Positions 35,786 through 47,170 of a DNA stretch of 64,000 bases are shown in pieces (positions within the stretch are counted from its first letter, which is position 1; each line of letters starts with the position of its first letter). The translations under genes and the position numbers were made by a program. The DNA comes from Tremella fuciformis. Its lineage: Eukaryota > Basidiomycota > Tremellomycetes > Tremellales > Tremellaceae. Under the pieces are notes generated by a model. The model saw only the letters and a program-made list of their open reading frames with translations, had not been told where the DNA came from and ran no database searches. Location: positions 1,488,001 through 1,552,000 of the forward strand of contig CP136496.1 of NCBI GenBank assembly GCA_032768795.1, written 5' to 3'.

Positions 35786-36479
35786 CTATGACGAGCCTTC
35801 TCCCTCGCAGTGCGCCTTGTACGCCTCGTCATTGAGCAGAGCCTCGAACTCGGCGGGGTCGGCAAGCTTGACTTTGCAAAGCCAGCCTGCGGGTCAGCGA
35901 TTGTCAATACCATGCGCTTCGGCAGGTTGGCAGCGGTAGGAAATGTGGCGGAGATCAAATAGCGTTGACCCCAGCAGCGTGCTCACCATCGGCCTCGGGA
36001 GATTTGTTCAGCAGACCAGGGGTGTCCGACAAAGCCTCGTTGATCTCCTCCACAGTGCCCGAGACGGGTGCGTAGATGTCCGACGCCGCCTTGACCGACT
36101 CGACAGCACCAATGGGGTCTGCGACGCTAAGCTTCTCCAGCTTCCGCGATCCGAAAGGGTAACATACCAGCCTGGGCAATTTCGCTGCCCTGCGCGGGAA
36201 GCTCGACGAAGACGACATCTCCGAGGGCTTTCTGGGCGTAGTCGGTGATGCCCACGGTGCCGACGTTGCTGGACGGGTCGTATTTGACCCACTCGTGGTC
36301 CACAGTGTAGCGAGCTGCTCGTCAGCACTCCTCTCCGCCATAAGGGATGCTGTGGGAAGGCGAGAGGGAAGCTCACTCGAGATGAGACGCGCCGGTGCGA
36401 TGAACGCCCGCGGCTTGACAGCCAGGTGCGACCGGAGAGCGAGGCCGGCGGGGCGGGCGAGACGGGCGGCAAAGGACAT
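35786..36479 (-). CDS. GCV3: Glycine cleavage system H protein
   Basis: Exons 36377-36479, 36168-36314, 35987-36118 and 35786-35886 give 160 residues, normal for a mitochondrial H protein. The N-terminus ([20 protein letters not shown]) is a basic, Ser/Ala/Arg-rich mitochondrial presequence. The body has [32 protein letters not shown] and the lipoylation loop [18 protein letters not shown], whose Lys carries lipoate and shuttles the aminomethyl group between the P, T and L proteins. It ends [19 protein letters not shown]. In yeast this protein is also needed for lipoylation of other enzymes. The intron before the last exon is 100 nt; all phases agree. Intron positions fall between conserved strands. 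Confidence 0.95.
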
Positions 36480-36888
36480 GATGACAGTCGGGACGGGCAG
36501 GCGCAAGCAAGCAGGGGGCAAGGGGCAAAGAGGTGATGCGAAAATGTAGACTGGACAATCGAGATAGCAGACGGACTTCCGCGGTGCCTTTGGTCTTTGG
36601 TCGAAACACCTCCACCTCCGGTTGTCGGATTGGAAAAGCTACACTCGGGATTGGAAAACAGCAAGCCTCGTCGCGCAACAGATGGCGTCGAGCAGGGCTG
36701 GCTGCTGGGCTGGGCTCGCAACGCAAGGGCAAAACGTATACAGGGATGATATGCATGCAAGGAAACCGAGTACAGTCATCGCCAAGGCCCTCGAATCGCC
36801 TCTTGCTTCCAGAAGCGCCGGAGAGAGGCACGCCGTTCTACTTGATGTATCTGTTCGTCAGCGAAAGCGATACTGCCACATTTGCGAC
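36480..36888. other. Intergenic, GCV3 promoter
   Basis: About 400 bp between the GCV3 start and the CWC15 stop on the same strand. No frame is supported. Confidence 0.45.
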
Positions 36889-37878
36889 CTACTTGAGCAT
36901 GAACTTGCGATGAAAGTCACTGCGGAGCAAGTCATTGACAAATTCTGATAGGGTCAGCCTTGGACGCTCCATATATAGCTGCAGGAAGACTCACCTTTCT
37001 TCGGCTTGTCATTGACGCCCGACGCCTGGTTCTTGAAAATTAGGTCGTCATCCCATCTCCGCTTGACCGCAAAGGTAGCTGTTGAGCCAGCGGTAGATGC
37101 GGGCGTGCCCGGCGTCTGACCCAGAGCGGCTTGCAGGTTGAGCAACGGGTTTCCAGTAGCGATTTCCGCATCGCGATCGCGAGCCTTGGCGGCGGACGCT
37201 TCTGCTTCCTGTAGGGTCAGCAATGCAAGTACACCTAGAGCCTCCGCAGACCGTCAAGAATGAAACACGCACCTGTGCAGCCTTCTCTTCCGCTCTTTCC
37301 TGCTTGATCTTGGCTAGTTCAGCCATCAACGCAGCCGTCTCGTCCTCATCGTCCGAGTCGCTATCATCACTAAAATCAGCCCCAACCCCTCCTGTCTTCA
37401 CTCAGACTCACTCGTCGTCTTCTTCCTCATCATCGTCATCATCATCATTCGCAGCTGCACCATTCGTCGCCTTCTCCTTCCCCTTTCCACTTCTAGGCGC
37501 CTCACCATCATCACTATCGTCCTTGTCCAGCTCAGCCGCCTCCTCCAATACTTTCCGTCTCTTGCGCGTCTCCTCATCCTCCTCCTCTTCTCCGTCCGCA
37601 GATGCCGAGCCCGCAGCCTCGATGCGCCTACTGCTGGAGACCTCCTCGACAGCCGGCAAGCCCGCGGCTTTGCGCTTCTTCTCGTTGGCCGCGCGTTCGG
37701 CGGCGGCCAGCTCGGCGCGCAGGTCTCTCCGCGCGACGTCGCCCGTGGATGTCTGGCCCGGCTGGCGGAACTTGAGCTTGGTGTATGATGCGAGGCCGAA
37801 CTTGGATATCTGCTGCGAGCCGGCTTTGCTCTCGCGGCCCTGGGTCGGGTTCCACTGTGGTCTGTGCGCCTGGGACAT
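36889..37878 (-). CDS. CWC15: Pre-mRNA splicing factor Cwc15/Cwf15
   Basis: Exons 37412-37878, 37273-37369, 36995-37208 and 36889-36944 give 277 residues. Family hallmarks at both ends are clear: AHRPQWNPTQGRESKAGSQQ at the start, and the C-terminal block LLNLQAALGQ, FAVKRRWDDDLIFKNQA, then NDLLRSDFHRKFMLK at the very end. The middle is a long acidic, Asp/Glu-rich low-complexity stretch, also typical. Cwc15 is a component of the Prp19-associated (NTC-related) part of the active spliceosome. Its presence fits a genome with dense short introns. The final intron separates the last 18 residues; its removal recovers the conserved end, which confirms the model. Confidence 0.95.
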
Positions 37879-38451
37879 GTTGGCGGGGAGGGGCTCTCAG
37901 TGCGTCTATGCAGTCTACGAGTGTGTCAAGCTCAAGAGTATAGGCAAAGTCGAGGGATGATACTGGACGGAGGGATAGTCGGTGAAGAAGGACGAAGGTC
38001 GAATGGCAAAAGGCTCGGACGATCGACTTTGGTGTCGCCTCCAGGTCACGTAGCCCAGTAGGGCTTTGACGTTCACCTCTATCTTTTCTTCATCTTCTTC
38101 ATCTCACTCATCTCGTCCATGCTGATGAGATGCGCTTCAGGCTTTGCTGACAAGCCCTCACGCACGTGCATGCAGCACACACTGACATCACCCCGTGTCA
38201 CGCCCATCAGCAGTTCCCATTCTGCTGCTGATGGACGACCCGTCACACCGCAGTTCCATTGACACCCAGCTCCACCTCAATCTGCCGCGTGTCGCTTGCC
38301 TCAATCATGGGCGGGGTATGGACACACAGGTACGCAGCCGCATATCTTCTAGAAGTCGATGCACCGCACCGCCCACCTTCTCTCCTCCAGCAGCAATCGC
38401 TTTTCGCCACCAGCTTGAACTACACCAGATACTGCCTTGACCTTAGCCAAG
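37879..38451. promoter_or_regulatory. Divergent promoter, CWC15 and small gene
   Basis: A 573-bp spacer between head-to-head genes; it must hold both promoters. Includes a TC-rich run (cttttcttcatcttcttcat and on) near 38085-38115. No frame is supported. Confidence 0.45.
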
Positions 38452-38815
38452 ATGTCTCAACAGACCGTCGTGCGACCTCGCACGCTTAGCCAGCGAATAC
38501 ATGATGAACATTACCTTGACCGAAGCGCCCCTAGCGATCAGGGCCACTCGATCAGCGAGATGATGCATGATCGTGCGATCGCTAGTGAGTCGCTTCGCAA
38601 GACCGGTCCTCGCGATTATTGGCTAATGGACAGGCGAGCCCCAGCCCAAGTCTGCGGCCAGTGCGACCCCTTCGCCCGTGGCTCCTCGAGAGCAGTGCCA
38701 TGCCAATCCGTTCCCTCAGACAGGCGTCATTCTCTCTCCAACCAAGGCGCACCGGCACCCGCAGCCGAGCGCCAGCGAGAGTTCCAAGGGCCCGGCCGCA
38801 GGCTCAACCCACTAG
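38452..38815 (+). CDS. Small hypothetical protein, two exons
   Basis: Exons 38452-38584 and 38634-38815 with a 49-nt intron (gtgagt...gctaatggacag) give 104 residues. The N-terminus MSQQTVVRPRTLSQRIHDEH is followed by an acidic/basic helix; the C-terminal half is Ser/Pro/Ala-rich with FPQTGVILSPTKAHRHPQPS. The latter looks like a short linear motif with an SPTK proline-directed phosphosite. No domain, signal peptide or membrane span. It sits between two housekeeping genes rather than inside an orphan island, and its clean splice sites make it likely to be real. Function unknown. Confidence 0.6.
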
Positions 38816-38898
38816 AATGAGTATATAGACACCTCGTCACTATACACGGATCCCAATGCATACATCTAGACATAGATTGTCACTCGCCTAGCTTACAT

Positions 38899-41466
38899 CT
38901 ACACGTTCCACGTCTCCATACTCGTGTACTCGACGCCCTTCTTCCCTGTCACCTCGCCCATGAGGAAAGCCCCCTCCTCCCCGTGACTCCGCAAACTGGC
39001 GAGCGCCTCGTCCGCCTGGTCCTTCCCGACCACGATGACCATGCCGACACCGCAGTTGAACGTGCGGGCCATCTCGACCGGCGCGACGTTGCCGACCTTC
39101 ATAAGCCAGCGCCACAGGCCCGGCAGCTCCCATGTCGTGAGGTCGAGCTTGACGCCGAGCTCTGTCGAGAAGATACGAGGGATGTTCTCGGTGAAGCCAC
39201 CGCCGGTGATGTGGGACATGCCCTTGAACAGACCCTTGCGGATACCGGGAAGCAGAGGCTTGATGTAAATTTTCGTAGGGGTCAACAGAGCGTCGCCAAT
39301 GGTCTGATTTGGCGACCACGGTGCTGGCGCGTGCAGGTCAAGGCCGGAAAGTGTGACGATTTTCCGGATCAGTGAGAAGCCGTTCGAGTGCGGCCCCGAA
39401 GCGGGCAGACCGATGAGCAGGTCTCCGGCCTGCATGTCTGGTCGAGGCAGCAGCAATGGGCGCTCGACGGCGCCGACGGCAAAGCCTGCCAGGTCGTAGT
39501 CGTCCCCGTGGTACATGCCGGGCATCTCGGCGGTTTCTCCGCCGACCAATGCGCAACCAGCTTGGAGACAGCCTTCGGCGACACCCGTGACCACAGCGGC
39601 CGCGACAGCGACGTCGAGCTTAGCACACCCGTAATAGTCGAGGAAGTAGAGGGGCTCGGCACCCTGCACGATCAGGTCGTTTACGCTCATGGCGACGAGG
39701 TCAATGCCGACAGTCGTGTGTTTGCCAAAGGTGAGCGCCAAGCGGAGTTTTGTGCCCACACCGTCTGTACCCGACACAAGGATGGGATCCCTGAAGCCAG
39801 CGGCAGCGAGGTCGAAGGCTCCGCCAAAACCACCAATCTCGCCGTCCGCTCCTGGCCGGCGAGTAGCCTTGACGACAGGCTTGATGGCCTCGACCAGCTC
39901 GTTCCCGGCATCTACCGAGACTCCTGCGGCGGCGTACGTGAGTGGTGCACCATTCGCAGTGGTGAGGGTCGAGGAAGAGGCGATCGGCTCCTCGGACGAT
40001 AGTGCGCGATATGCGATATCTCGGCGATATGTCTTCCCGTCAAAGTCGACCAGGTCTACACCCTGGTACGCAAGGTCGACAGCCTGTCGAAGGGTCTTGG
40101 CCGACGCACAGACGGCAAGCACACGTCCACCATCTGTCACACCGGTGTCGCTTTTGATGGCGGTACCAGCGTGGAAGACATGTACGCCGGTAGGGAGAGC
40201 CGGATTGATTGTCATCGGTACTCCCTTGGGGTACTTGCCTGGGTAGCCTTTGGAGGCAAGCACAACTGAAACAGCGAAGCCTTCGCGGTAGCTCAGCTTG
40301 ACCGAGTCTAGTCTGCGCTCAACACATGCCTGGTGATCAGTATACGTGTGATGGTCAGATGAGAGGTGACTCACGAGCATCACCTCAGCCAAATCCGTCT
40401 CGTCGTCAAGCAAGAGCATTAATGCTTGTGTCTCCGGGTCGCCAAAGCGAACGTTGTACTCCAATACCTTCGGTCCGTCCGGAGTGAGCATGAAGCCTGT
40501 GAAGAGCATTCCCACGAAGGGATAGCCTGGAGGTCAGCCGGTGTAACAGCAAGGCTAAGGGGTGACTCGCCATCTGCCCGCATGCCCTTCAACGTCGGCT
40601 CAAGCACCTCCTTCACACATCGCTCCATGATCTCGGGAGTCGCGACTGGCGCAGGTGCGTAGGCCCCCATGCCACCAGTGTTGGGTCCGGTGTCTCCCTC
40701 TCCTATCCGCTTGTGATCCTGCGCAGCCGGCATCGGGACAACTGAGTAGCCATCGCAGAAAGCCAGTACACTGATCTCCGGTCCGGTGAGGTACTCCTCG
40801 ACGACGACCTCGTCTCCGGCATCCCCAAATTCCCGGTCCACCATCACGGCCTTGAGGGCAGCCAATGCCTCCTCGTTCGTCTCGGGAATCAGCACGCCCT
40901 TCCCAGCTGCTAGGCCCGAGGCTTTAATGACGCAACGCCCAGACGAGAACGGGCTCGAGCTGATGTAGGCGGATGCCTCTGTGAATTGGGAAGAAGTGAA
41001 AGAGCGGAATGCAGCCGTGGGGATGCTGTGACGAGCCATGAATGCTTTCGAGAGAGTCTTGGAGCCCTCCAAGAGTGCGGCCGCTGGGGAAGGGCCGAAC
41101 ACTGGGATACCGGCTAGCTTGTCAGCTTCTGATGCTGTTGCACCTATTCAGCTGACCTTTGCGGAAAGCGAGCTCTGCACCGTCCACGAGAGGCTGCTCT
41201 GGCCCAGGAACAACGAGATCAATCTGGTTCCCCAGCGCCCAGGTAATGATGCTACAGAAGTAATCTGCCGGACCCCATGAAAGGGACAGGTTCTGCACCT
41301 TGCCCCCCATCAAGGCTGTTCCACCATTGCCGGGAGCAACGAAGATCCGAGCGACTCGAGATGATTGTGCCAGCTTGTAGGACAGAGCATGCTCCCTGCC
41401 GCCTGCGCCCAGCACGAGGATGGACAGGGAGGAGGGAGGTGGCGGGAAAGTGGTGATGTCGGCCAT
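38899..41466 (-). CDS. ADE5,7: Bifunctional GAR synthetase / AIR synthetase
   Basis: Exons 41157-41466, 40571-41113, 40375-40526 and 38899-40329 give 811 residues, close to the usual length of fungal Ade5,7. The N-terminal half is PurD ([35 protein letters not shown], then an ATP-grasp region with [14 protein letters not shown]). The C-terminal half is PurM ([58 protein letters not shown]). It catalyses the second and fifth steps of IMP synthesis: ligation of glycine to phosphoribosylamine, and ring closure of FGAM to AIR. The intron at 40527-40570 has a GC donor (gcgagt); removing it gives the conserved [15 protein letters not shown] join. The intron at 40330-40374 is in frame without stops and could be overlooked. 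Cytosolic; divergent from MIR1. Confidence 0.96.
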
Positions 41467-41846
41467 GCTGGCGATGACTGCCGCTGTGACGGCGATGTCA
41501 ACTGCTTGAACGACCTAGAGTGGACCACTTTTTTCAGAAATCTTTGCCAGGTCCAGAGCCGCTGCACGCGCCTTATCACTTCCCGTCAACAGAGATATAG
41601 TAATTATGCCACGTCATTTCACCTGATTCACGTCATCGGGGCATACGCCCGAGTGCCGCCGACCAGTTTCTTTTCAGCCGAGCGGATTTCCGCGTCACTC
41701 TCTCCCTTCGCCCACCCTTCGTTTGGACCCGCCTCTCACCGAAGATACTCCTCCCCTTTCATCTTCTATCTTTTTGTCAATCGCAGACCGCGGTCCTCAC
41801 CACTCTTCCCATCCTCCTCACCCCCTCAAAGAGAGCATCAGCAGCC
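41467..41846. promoter_or_regulatory. Divergent promoter, ADE5,7 and MIR1
   Basis: A 380-bp spacer between a purine-synthesis gene and the mitochondrial phosphate carrier, so both promoters lie here. The MIR1 side is strongly pyrimidine-rich (ccactcttcccatcctcctc near 41800), as is common ahead of highly expressed fungal genes. Confidence 0.55.
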
Positions 41847-43233
41847 ATGCCGTACCGTGCCAACCCCTTCTTCTCCGTCACCAACTCGTTCTTCGTCCCC
41901 TCGGTCGGCGACAAGGTCGACAACGCCATCGCCCAGGCAAAGGGTACCGCTGCCGACCTCCAAAGCAAAGGCTCGACTCTTCTCGAGAAGGCCGACTTGA
42001 AGGTCCAGGACGCCAAGGAGGCCGTCAAGGTCACCGTCAAGGATGCTGTCAGCCCCCCTCCCACCGGTGTCGACCTCTACGCCCGGTGAGTACAAAGTTT
42101 TATCGATCACTGGCATGTGAAACGTTTGTAAAGGAATCTGACGGTTCCTCAGATTCGCTCTCGCTGGTGCTTTGGGTTGTGCCGTCACCCACGGTGCCTT
42201 GACCCCCGTCGATGTGGTCAAGACCCGTATCCAGCTCGAGCCCGAAGTGTACAACAAGGTGAGTTTCGCGAAGCCACCGGAAAAGGAGTCTTGGGGGCTG
42301 ACCTCTCAAGGGTATGGTCGGTGGCTTCAGGCAGATCATCGCCAAAGAGGGTGCTGGCGCTCTCTTGACCGGTTTCGGTCCTACAGCTGTCGGCTACGCC
42401 ATCCAGGGTGCTTTCAAATTCGGAGGGTGAGGGCTTTTTGTTGCCTATTCGAAAGGGAGAGCAGCCGAAACTGATAATCCAGTTACGAGTTCTGGAAGAA
42501 GCAGGCTATCGACTACCTCGGCATTGACACCGCCCGTGAGAACCGAATGGCCATCTACCTCGGTGCTTCCGCCGTTGCCGAGTTCTTCGCCGACATCGCC
42601 CTCTGCCCTCTTGAGGCCACCCGTATCCGTCTCGTTTCCCAGCCCACTTTCGCCACCGGTCTCTCTTCTGGCTTCCTCCGCATCCTGAGAGAAGAGGGCC
42701 CCGGCGCCTTCTACGCTGGGTCAGTTCTGCCCTCTTTGACCGGCTATAATGCTGATTGACCAGTTTCGGCCCCATCCTGTTCAAGCAGGTCCCTTACACC
42801 ATGGCCAAGTTCGGTGTGTTCGAAATCGCCTCTGAGCAGATCCTTTCCGCCACCGGCAAGTCCAAGGACTCTCTCACCGGCGGCCAGCAGACATCGCTCA
42901 ACTTGGGCGCTGGTCTCATCGCCGGTATGGCCGCTGCCGTCATCTCTCAGCCCGCCGACACCCTTCTGTCAAAGATCAACAAGACCAAGGGTGCACCCGG
43001 GCAGTCCACCGCCTCCCGGCTCGTCCAGATGGCCGGTCAGCTTGGTGTTGGCGGTCTCTTCACCGGAATGGGTGCCAGGTTGGTCATGATCGGTACCCTG
43101 ACTGCCGGACAGTGTGAGTGCTCTGATTGTTCGCTGCTGGTTTCAGAGCTGATGTGCAGTCTTCATCTATGGAGACATCAAGAAGATGCTCGGAGCCACT
43201 GGCGGCATCGAAATTTCGAAAGCACCGAAATAG
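41847..43233 (+). CDS. MIR1: Mitochondrial phosphate carrier
   Basis: Six exons (41847-42085, 42153-42258, 42311-42426, 42483-42719, 42764-43113, 43160-43233) give 373 residues. The three mitochondrial-carrier repeats show their signatures: [24 protein letters not shown] and [12 protein letters not shown]. The phosphate-carrier hallmark is [20 protein letters not shown]. It imports phosphate with protons across the inner membrane for ATP synthesis. The first 75 residues form a helical, Lys/Ala/Asp-rich extension ([19 protein letters not shown]) longer than in budding yeast Mir1; it may be a presequence or a local addition. Splice sites are strong and all phases fit. Sequence resembles Mir1 rather than the Pic2 subgroup, from memory of the yeast protein. 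Confidence 0.95.
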
Positions 43234-43472
43234 ACGATGATTTGACATGTTGGGGAGGATGCATCACGATTAGACGCTGGAATCGACACTGATCGACGTC
43301 GGAACACGTGCGTGCGCTCAAAGGGGCCCTGACTTGTTTTGCGCGCTTGGATCTCCTTTGAAGGACCCTAGGACCCCCGCTTGGATCGCCTTCAGTCGAA
43401 CATGCTAGACTTGGAGCTCACTCTACCTTTAAACCTCCTACTGATGTGCGAGTGAAGTCACAAGCTATCCCT

Positions 43473-44114
43473 ATGGCCACTGAAGCACCCACCGAGACTC
43501 ACGTCCTGAACCACAGCCAACCCTGGTCTGTATGGTGGCCCGACAACGACCCGGCAAAGATCGCGACGGTCCCGACAGATCAGGACCCGACCCGAAGCAC
43601 GAGGAGTTTGTCCACTCTCGACGAAAAGGATGTCCCCGTTAACTTGTCGTTCCTCCAAGACGAGGAACCTAAGAGCACTCCTCCGTCAATAGTCGAATAC
43701 AAAATCGATGATCTGCAGCGGGACTTTTTCCAACCACCCGAGACCGGTGCTGCCTTCAATGCGGATGAAACCAGTTTGCACTACCCGCCTCAGACCACAA
43801 AGTTTGTTCAGACACCCACAAGACCCAAGGTCAAGTCTTCGCTCTCTCCCGAGGCGCAAGAGTTCGTTCCGCTTGGCGATCAATATGAACAAGCTTGCTT
43901 TTTGCCGAAGCTCCCCTCGGAGCCAGACTCGTGGGATCCCAGCATGACATTGGGGCCCTGCACAGACCACTCCCCCACCTTCTCGCCGGATATGCCCTTG
44001 TGGCCTGAGGCTGGGACAAGCTTCGCAGTACCTGCGAATCACCGGCCTGCTCAGAGCGGTCTGCCGAGCGACATACCCTCCGATGCGCCCCCGCATGACA
44101 TGTTCGGTCGCTAG
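43473..44114 (+). CDS. Disordered protein with one PAM2-like motif
   Basis: A single-exon frame of 213 residues starting MATEAPTETHVLNHSQPW. It is acidic and Pro-rich with no folded domain. LSPEAQEFVP at 43842-43871 fits the PAM2 pattern ([LF]-[NDS]-P-x-A-x-[ED]-F-x-P) and aligns with FDPTAKEFIP in the gene at the left window edge, with hydrophobic and Pro positions kept. The remaining sequence shows no further similarity to that gene. A possible second linear motif is the N-terminal WSVWWPDND. If the motif binds Pab1 the protein may modulate translation or mRNA decay; this is inference. An in-frame ATG lies 27 nt upstream. Confidence 0.6.
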   Translation: MATEAPTETHVLNHSQPWSVWWPDNDPAKIATVPTDQDPTRSTRSLSTLDEKDVPVNLSFLQDEEPKSTPPSIVEYKIDDLQRDFFQPPETGAAFNADETSLHYPPQTTKFVQTPTRPKVKSSLSPEAQEFVPLGDQYEQACFLPKLPSEPDSWDPSMTLGPCTDHSPTFSPDMPLWPEAGTSFAVPANHRPAQSGLPSDIPSDAPPHDMFGR

Positions 44115-44783
44115 GGTCCTGAAGCTTGAGTGACTGACGTGCCACTATACGCATCTGATGAGTCATTCTTACTGTCTATATGCATTCCCCTCAACACCTG
44201 TCTAACCTGACCGCATTACGTCCATATAAGCCTCGCCACAACTCCAAGAGTCGCTGCTTCTCACGTCACATGACCTGGAGTCTCTGGCTTCTGGTCGAGC
44301 TGACGAAGCCCATCACTGGTCGTGTCAGATATGGTCCATCTCGCTTAGACTCGACAAAACATACGTCACTCTCACCTCTTAAAGGGTGTGGCCAGACCAT
44401 AGCTCCTTTGTCGTCCTGCGGGAAGTGACGTTTCAACGTCCGTCGCTTCAGGAGACCTGAGGCGGTGCGACTGGTCGAGTCGCGTATGTGACACACTCTG
44501 CGCAAGCTCAGCCACCAGTACCTTCTGGCAAGAGGTCTCTGACTGTCGCCTGACGTGCTACATACTTGACCGTGTCTGAATCCTTTGTCAAACCATGCCC
44601 CCTGACGTATGCGGGGCGATGTCTTGTGACTGAACTCACAGCCTTCACTTCGTCGACGGGTTTCAAGAGGCAAGGTGTTCCAAACGCATTTTGCCTTCTG
44701 CGCTGTCCCGCAGACTAAGGCATCCGCTCTCATCCTCTATCTCACAGTCAATCACAGAGCTTCCCACAGCACGCAGTTCATCG
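44115..44783. other. Intergenic, no supported gene
   Basis: About 670 bp. Only short frames on either strand without compositional support. Confidence 0.4.
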
Positions 44784-45530
44784 ATGAACACTGATCACGG
44801 CCGAAACGGCAACCAAGCATTTAGCGAAAGATCAATGAGACCGAGCGTCAGTGCCCAGCCCCTCTCTCCGCCACCGATAGCCCTCGACCCTGACATTCTC
44901 GGTCCGGCCACACGCAACGTCGACGACCGACGGGCACGAGATTTTGCCGACGATCACACGTTCTAACCAAGGGTGTTGAAGGAGGAGGAAGACCAGACGA
45001 GCAGAGACACAGACGCCGTCTCTACCATAATAGTAGGTCAGTCCGACGATTCTGATAAGCTGACGAGCTTCCAGAGTAAGAACGAGGAGGAGGCTCAACG
45101 AAAGGAGGACCTCGCGGATGAGCAGCTGAGATTATGGCGCGAGCGGCTCGGTCAGAGCGGCTACAATATGCGACGACACTCGAACCCGGGATCCTCAACA
45201 ATCACGGTCGAAAGAATTGTGGACACGGATGGTGAGGAGGAGAACGCGACTCCCACGATGCCATCCTCTCTTGCATCCCTCCCCAGTCCCTACGCAAGCA
45301 CGGCAAGCCCGAGATCGGCAGCGTCCAATGTTGGGGATCGCTGGTCTCCACAATCTCAAATCGCTGCGTCGGCGCACGAGCCTTGTCCCTCTCAGCCTGG
45401 GATTCGCACACACTTGGCCCCACCGTCATTCGACACGCACCACCAAGGTTCAGACCTGGAGTGTCGGATACTGCACATCTTATGTGCGCCGAATATCTCC
45501 CTACGCACTATTGAGCGTAGGAATACCTAG
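44784..45530 (+). pseudogene. Orphan-family gene with in-frame stop
   Basis: One reading frame runs from the ATG at 44784 to a TAG at 45528-45530 but is interrupted by a TAA at 44964-44966. Sequence on both sides is coding-like: upstream DDRRARDFADDHTF, downstream PRVLKEEEDQTS and an acidic helix (EEEAQRKEDLADEQLRLWRE). The gene 700 bp downstream has DDHTYIPTILQEEW at the matching place, so the stop sits where that paralogue has Ile. That suggests a nonsense mutation. Alternatives are stop readthrough, or a 67-nt intron (gtcgac...ttgaag, with a ttctaac branch-like site) that would remove the stop but skip a nearer AG. The C-terminal end after 45430 is also uncertain. Function unknown. Confidence 0.5.
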
Positions 45531-46221
45531 TGCTTCACTCCAGTGTACAACGAGAATGCATAACTTACGTCCCATGAGGAGTGAGGTACTCGACTCTTCA
45601 TAGCCCTAACTGCGACCTTGCGGCGACAGCCACGAGCTTTCAGCCAGCTTGAACGCGTGGACCGTTATTATTGTCCACCGCAAGCCTCGTGCACTTCTCT
45701 TCATGGACTACAGCAGACAGTATACAGCGGTACTGGGGCATGCGAAGTGTGGCGCAAGTGTCGGACCCAGAGGTTTTCTGTGGACGCACGGAGCACATTC
45801 TCTTCGGAGAGCTCATATAGAGGCGGTCAATTCCCCTGAGTGGCGGACGAGGCTCACGTCATTGCTAATGTACAGACCGCTCTACGATTCGGTGGCCCAC
45901 TAGAGGCTGATGGGTCTTTCGTGTTGTCAGAACAGCAATTTGCTGGGTCGCCGGCCATAGGCCTGTCCCGCTGAAAGGGAAGGTCAAACCCATATTGGTC
46001 CTGCCCCTTTGTCCTTCAAATTGCTCGTCAGGTAAAAGCACCTCCGACCCGTTTGTGCGGTGTAACGTGCCTCATGCCCGCTTTGAGAGCGCAATCTGGG
46101 AAGGCGACAGGCGGGCTTGCGGCGGCCGCTGCCACATAAAACCCCAGCCCCTTGGCATAGGACATGAGCGATCACATTCGATTCCTAAAAGCTCCAAAAT
46201 CGCCACTACTGATCGTAAGCG
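45531..46221. other. Intergenic, no supported gene
   Basis: About 690 bp. An 84-codon frame (45649-45903) is fairly balanced in composition but has no paralogue or domain; it is not called. Confidence 0.4.
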
Positions 46222-46825
46222 ATGCCGCAGCAAAGTCAGCAAGGCAATCGGCAGTCCCGGACGGCACGTCGAGCGACCACGGGCTGGGGCTCGCACTACA
46301 CACAACCACCCACCCAGACTGGTCGCGCCCAGACTGATACTGCCCAATCAGAGGCTGCCTATTCAGGTGATGCTAATTCAGTTGCTGCGTCATTCGAAGA
46401 CGACCACACGTACATCCCGACGATACTCCAAGAGGAATGGCTCAAGGAGAACCCGGGCAGCACGGTGGAGGATTACCATATGGTGAGTTGTCATCAGACC
46501 TGTCTCTGCGCACGGTGTCAAAGTGTAGGTTGCTGATAGGTGCCAGCACCTGTTCAGCCTCCAATCCGGAACAGTGCCTGAAGATAATCAGACCCTCAGC
46601 GCCATGTCCCTCGAGCAGACTCATGCAGCTTACGCCCCTCAGGGGAACACCGCTCAGCAGACTGTAGCTCCAGGGTCTGTCTGGCATCCTTACGAGGTGG
46701 TCTACGTGCACGGCGCGCCTGTTTTGATTCCATTGGGACGACCGCCAACGATAATCTATGGTAACGCCGGTTCTCAGTCTGCCCAGGGCGCTTGGAATGG
46801 CTCCAACCCATCGCAGCCCCGATAG
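46222..46825 (+). CDS. Orphan protein, DDHT[FY] family
   Basis: Exons 46222-46482 and 46547-46825 with a 64-nt intron give 179 residues. The N-terminus is Gln/Ser/Thr-rich (MPQQSQQGNRQSRTARRATT). The block DDHTYIPTILQEEWLKENPG is shared with the interrupted gene at 44784-45530. The C-terminal half is more hydrophobic (SVWHPYEVVYVHGAPVLIPL, GRPPTIIYGNAGS) and may form a small beta-rich unit. The splice donor after EDYHM and the acceptor before HLFSLQSG give a smooth reading. No known domain. It is the apparently functional member of a local paralogue pair. Confidence 0.6.
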
Positions 46826-47170
46826 TGGGACATTGGCGAAGACGTAGAGACATGCAACTCATGATTTGTCGTTGAGCTTCATTCGAAATGTGTCAAATTC
46901 TGGATTTTCTGTCCTGTTCGCCACTGGAAAGAAGGGATACCTGAGCTTTGCGTCACGATAGGCCTTCCAAAGGCTCAACGAAACTTGTAGCGTGCATCCT
47001 TGACTTGCCTCGAATCTCCTTCCTTTCTACAGCAGAGGGGTACCGTGACGAAGCATACTGCTCGCTGAAGTCTTGAGTTGCTGGCTTCTTCCAAGATCGA
47101 ATTCACGCTCTTCTTCATCTACTTCCCACCACCAAGACCCAATCCCCTTCAGCTCAGATTATCTTTAAGC
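46826..47170. other. Intergenic, promoter of the disrupted gene
   Basis: About 345 bp with no supported frame; ends in a pyrimidine-rich leader (cttcttcatctacttcccac). Confidence 0.4.

Noticed and set aside
45649..45903. 84-codon plus-strand frame with mixed composition
   Set aside because: Looks somewhat protein-like but has no upstream support, splice partner or relative in the window.
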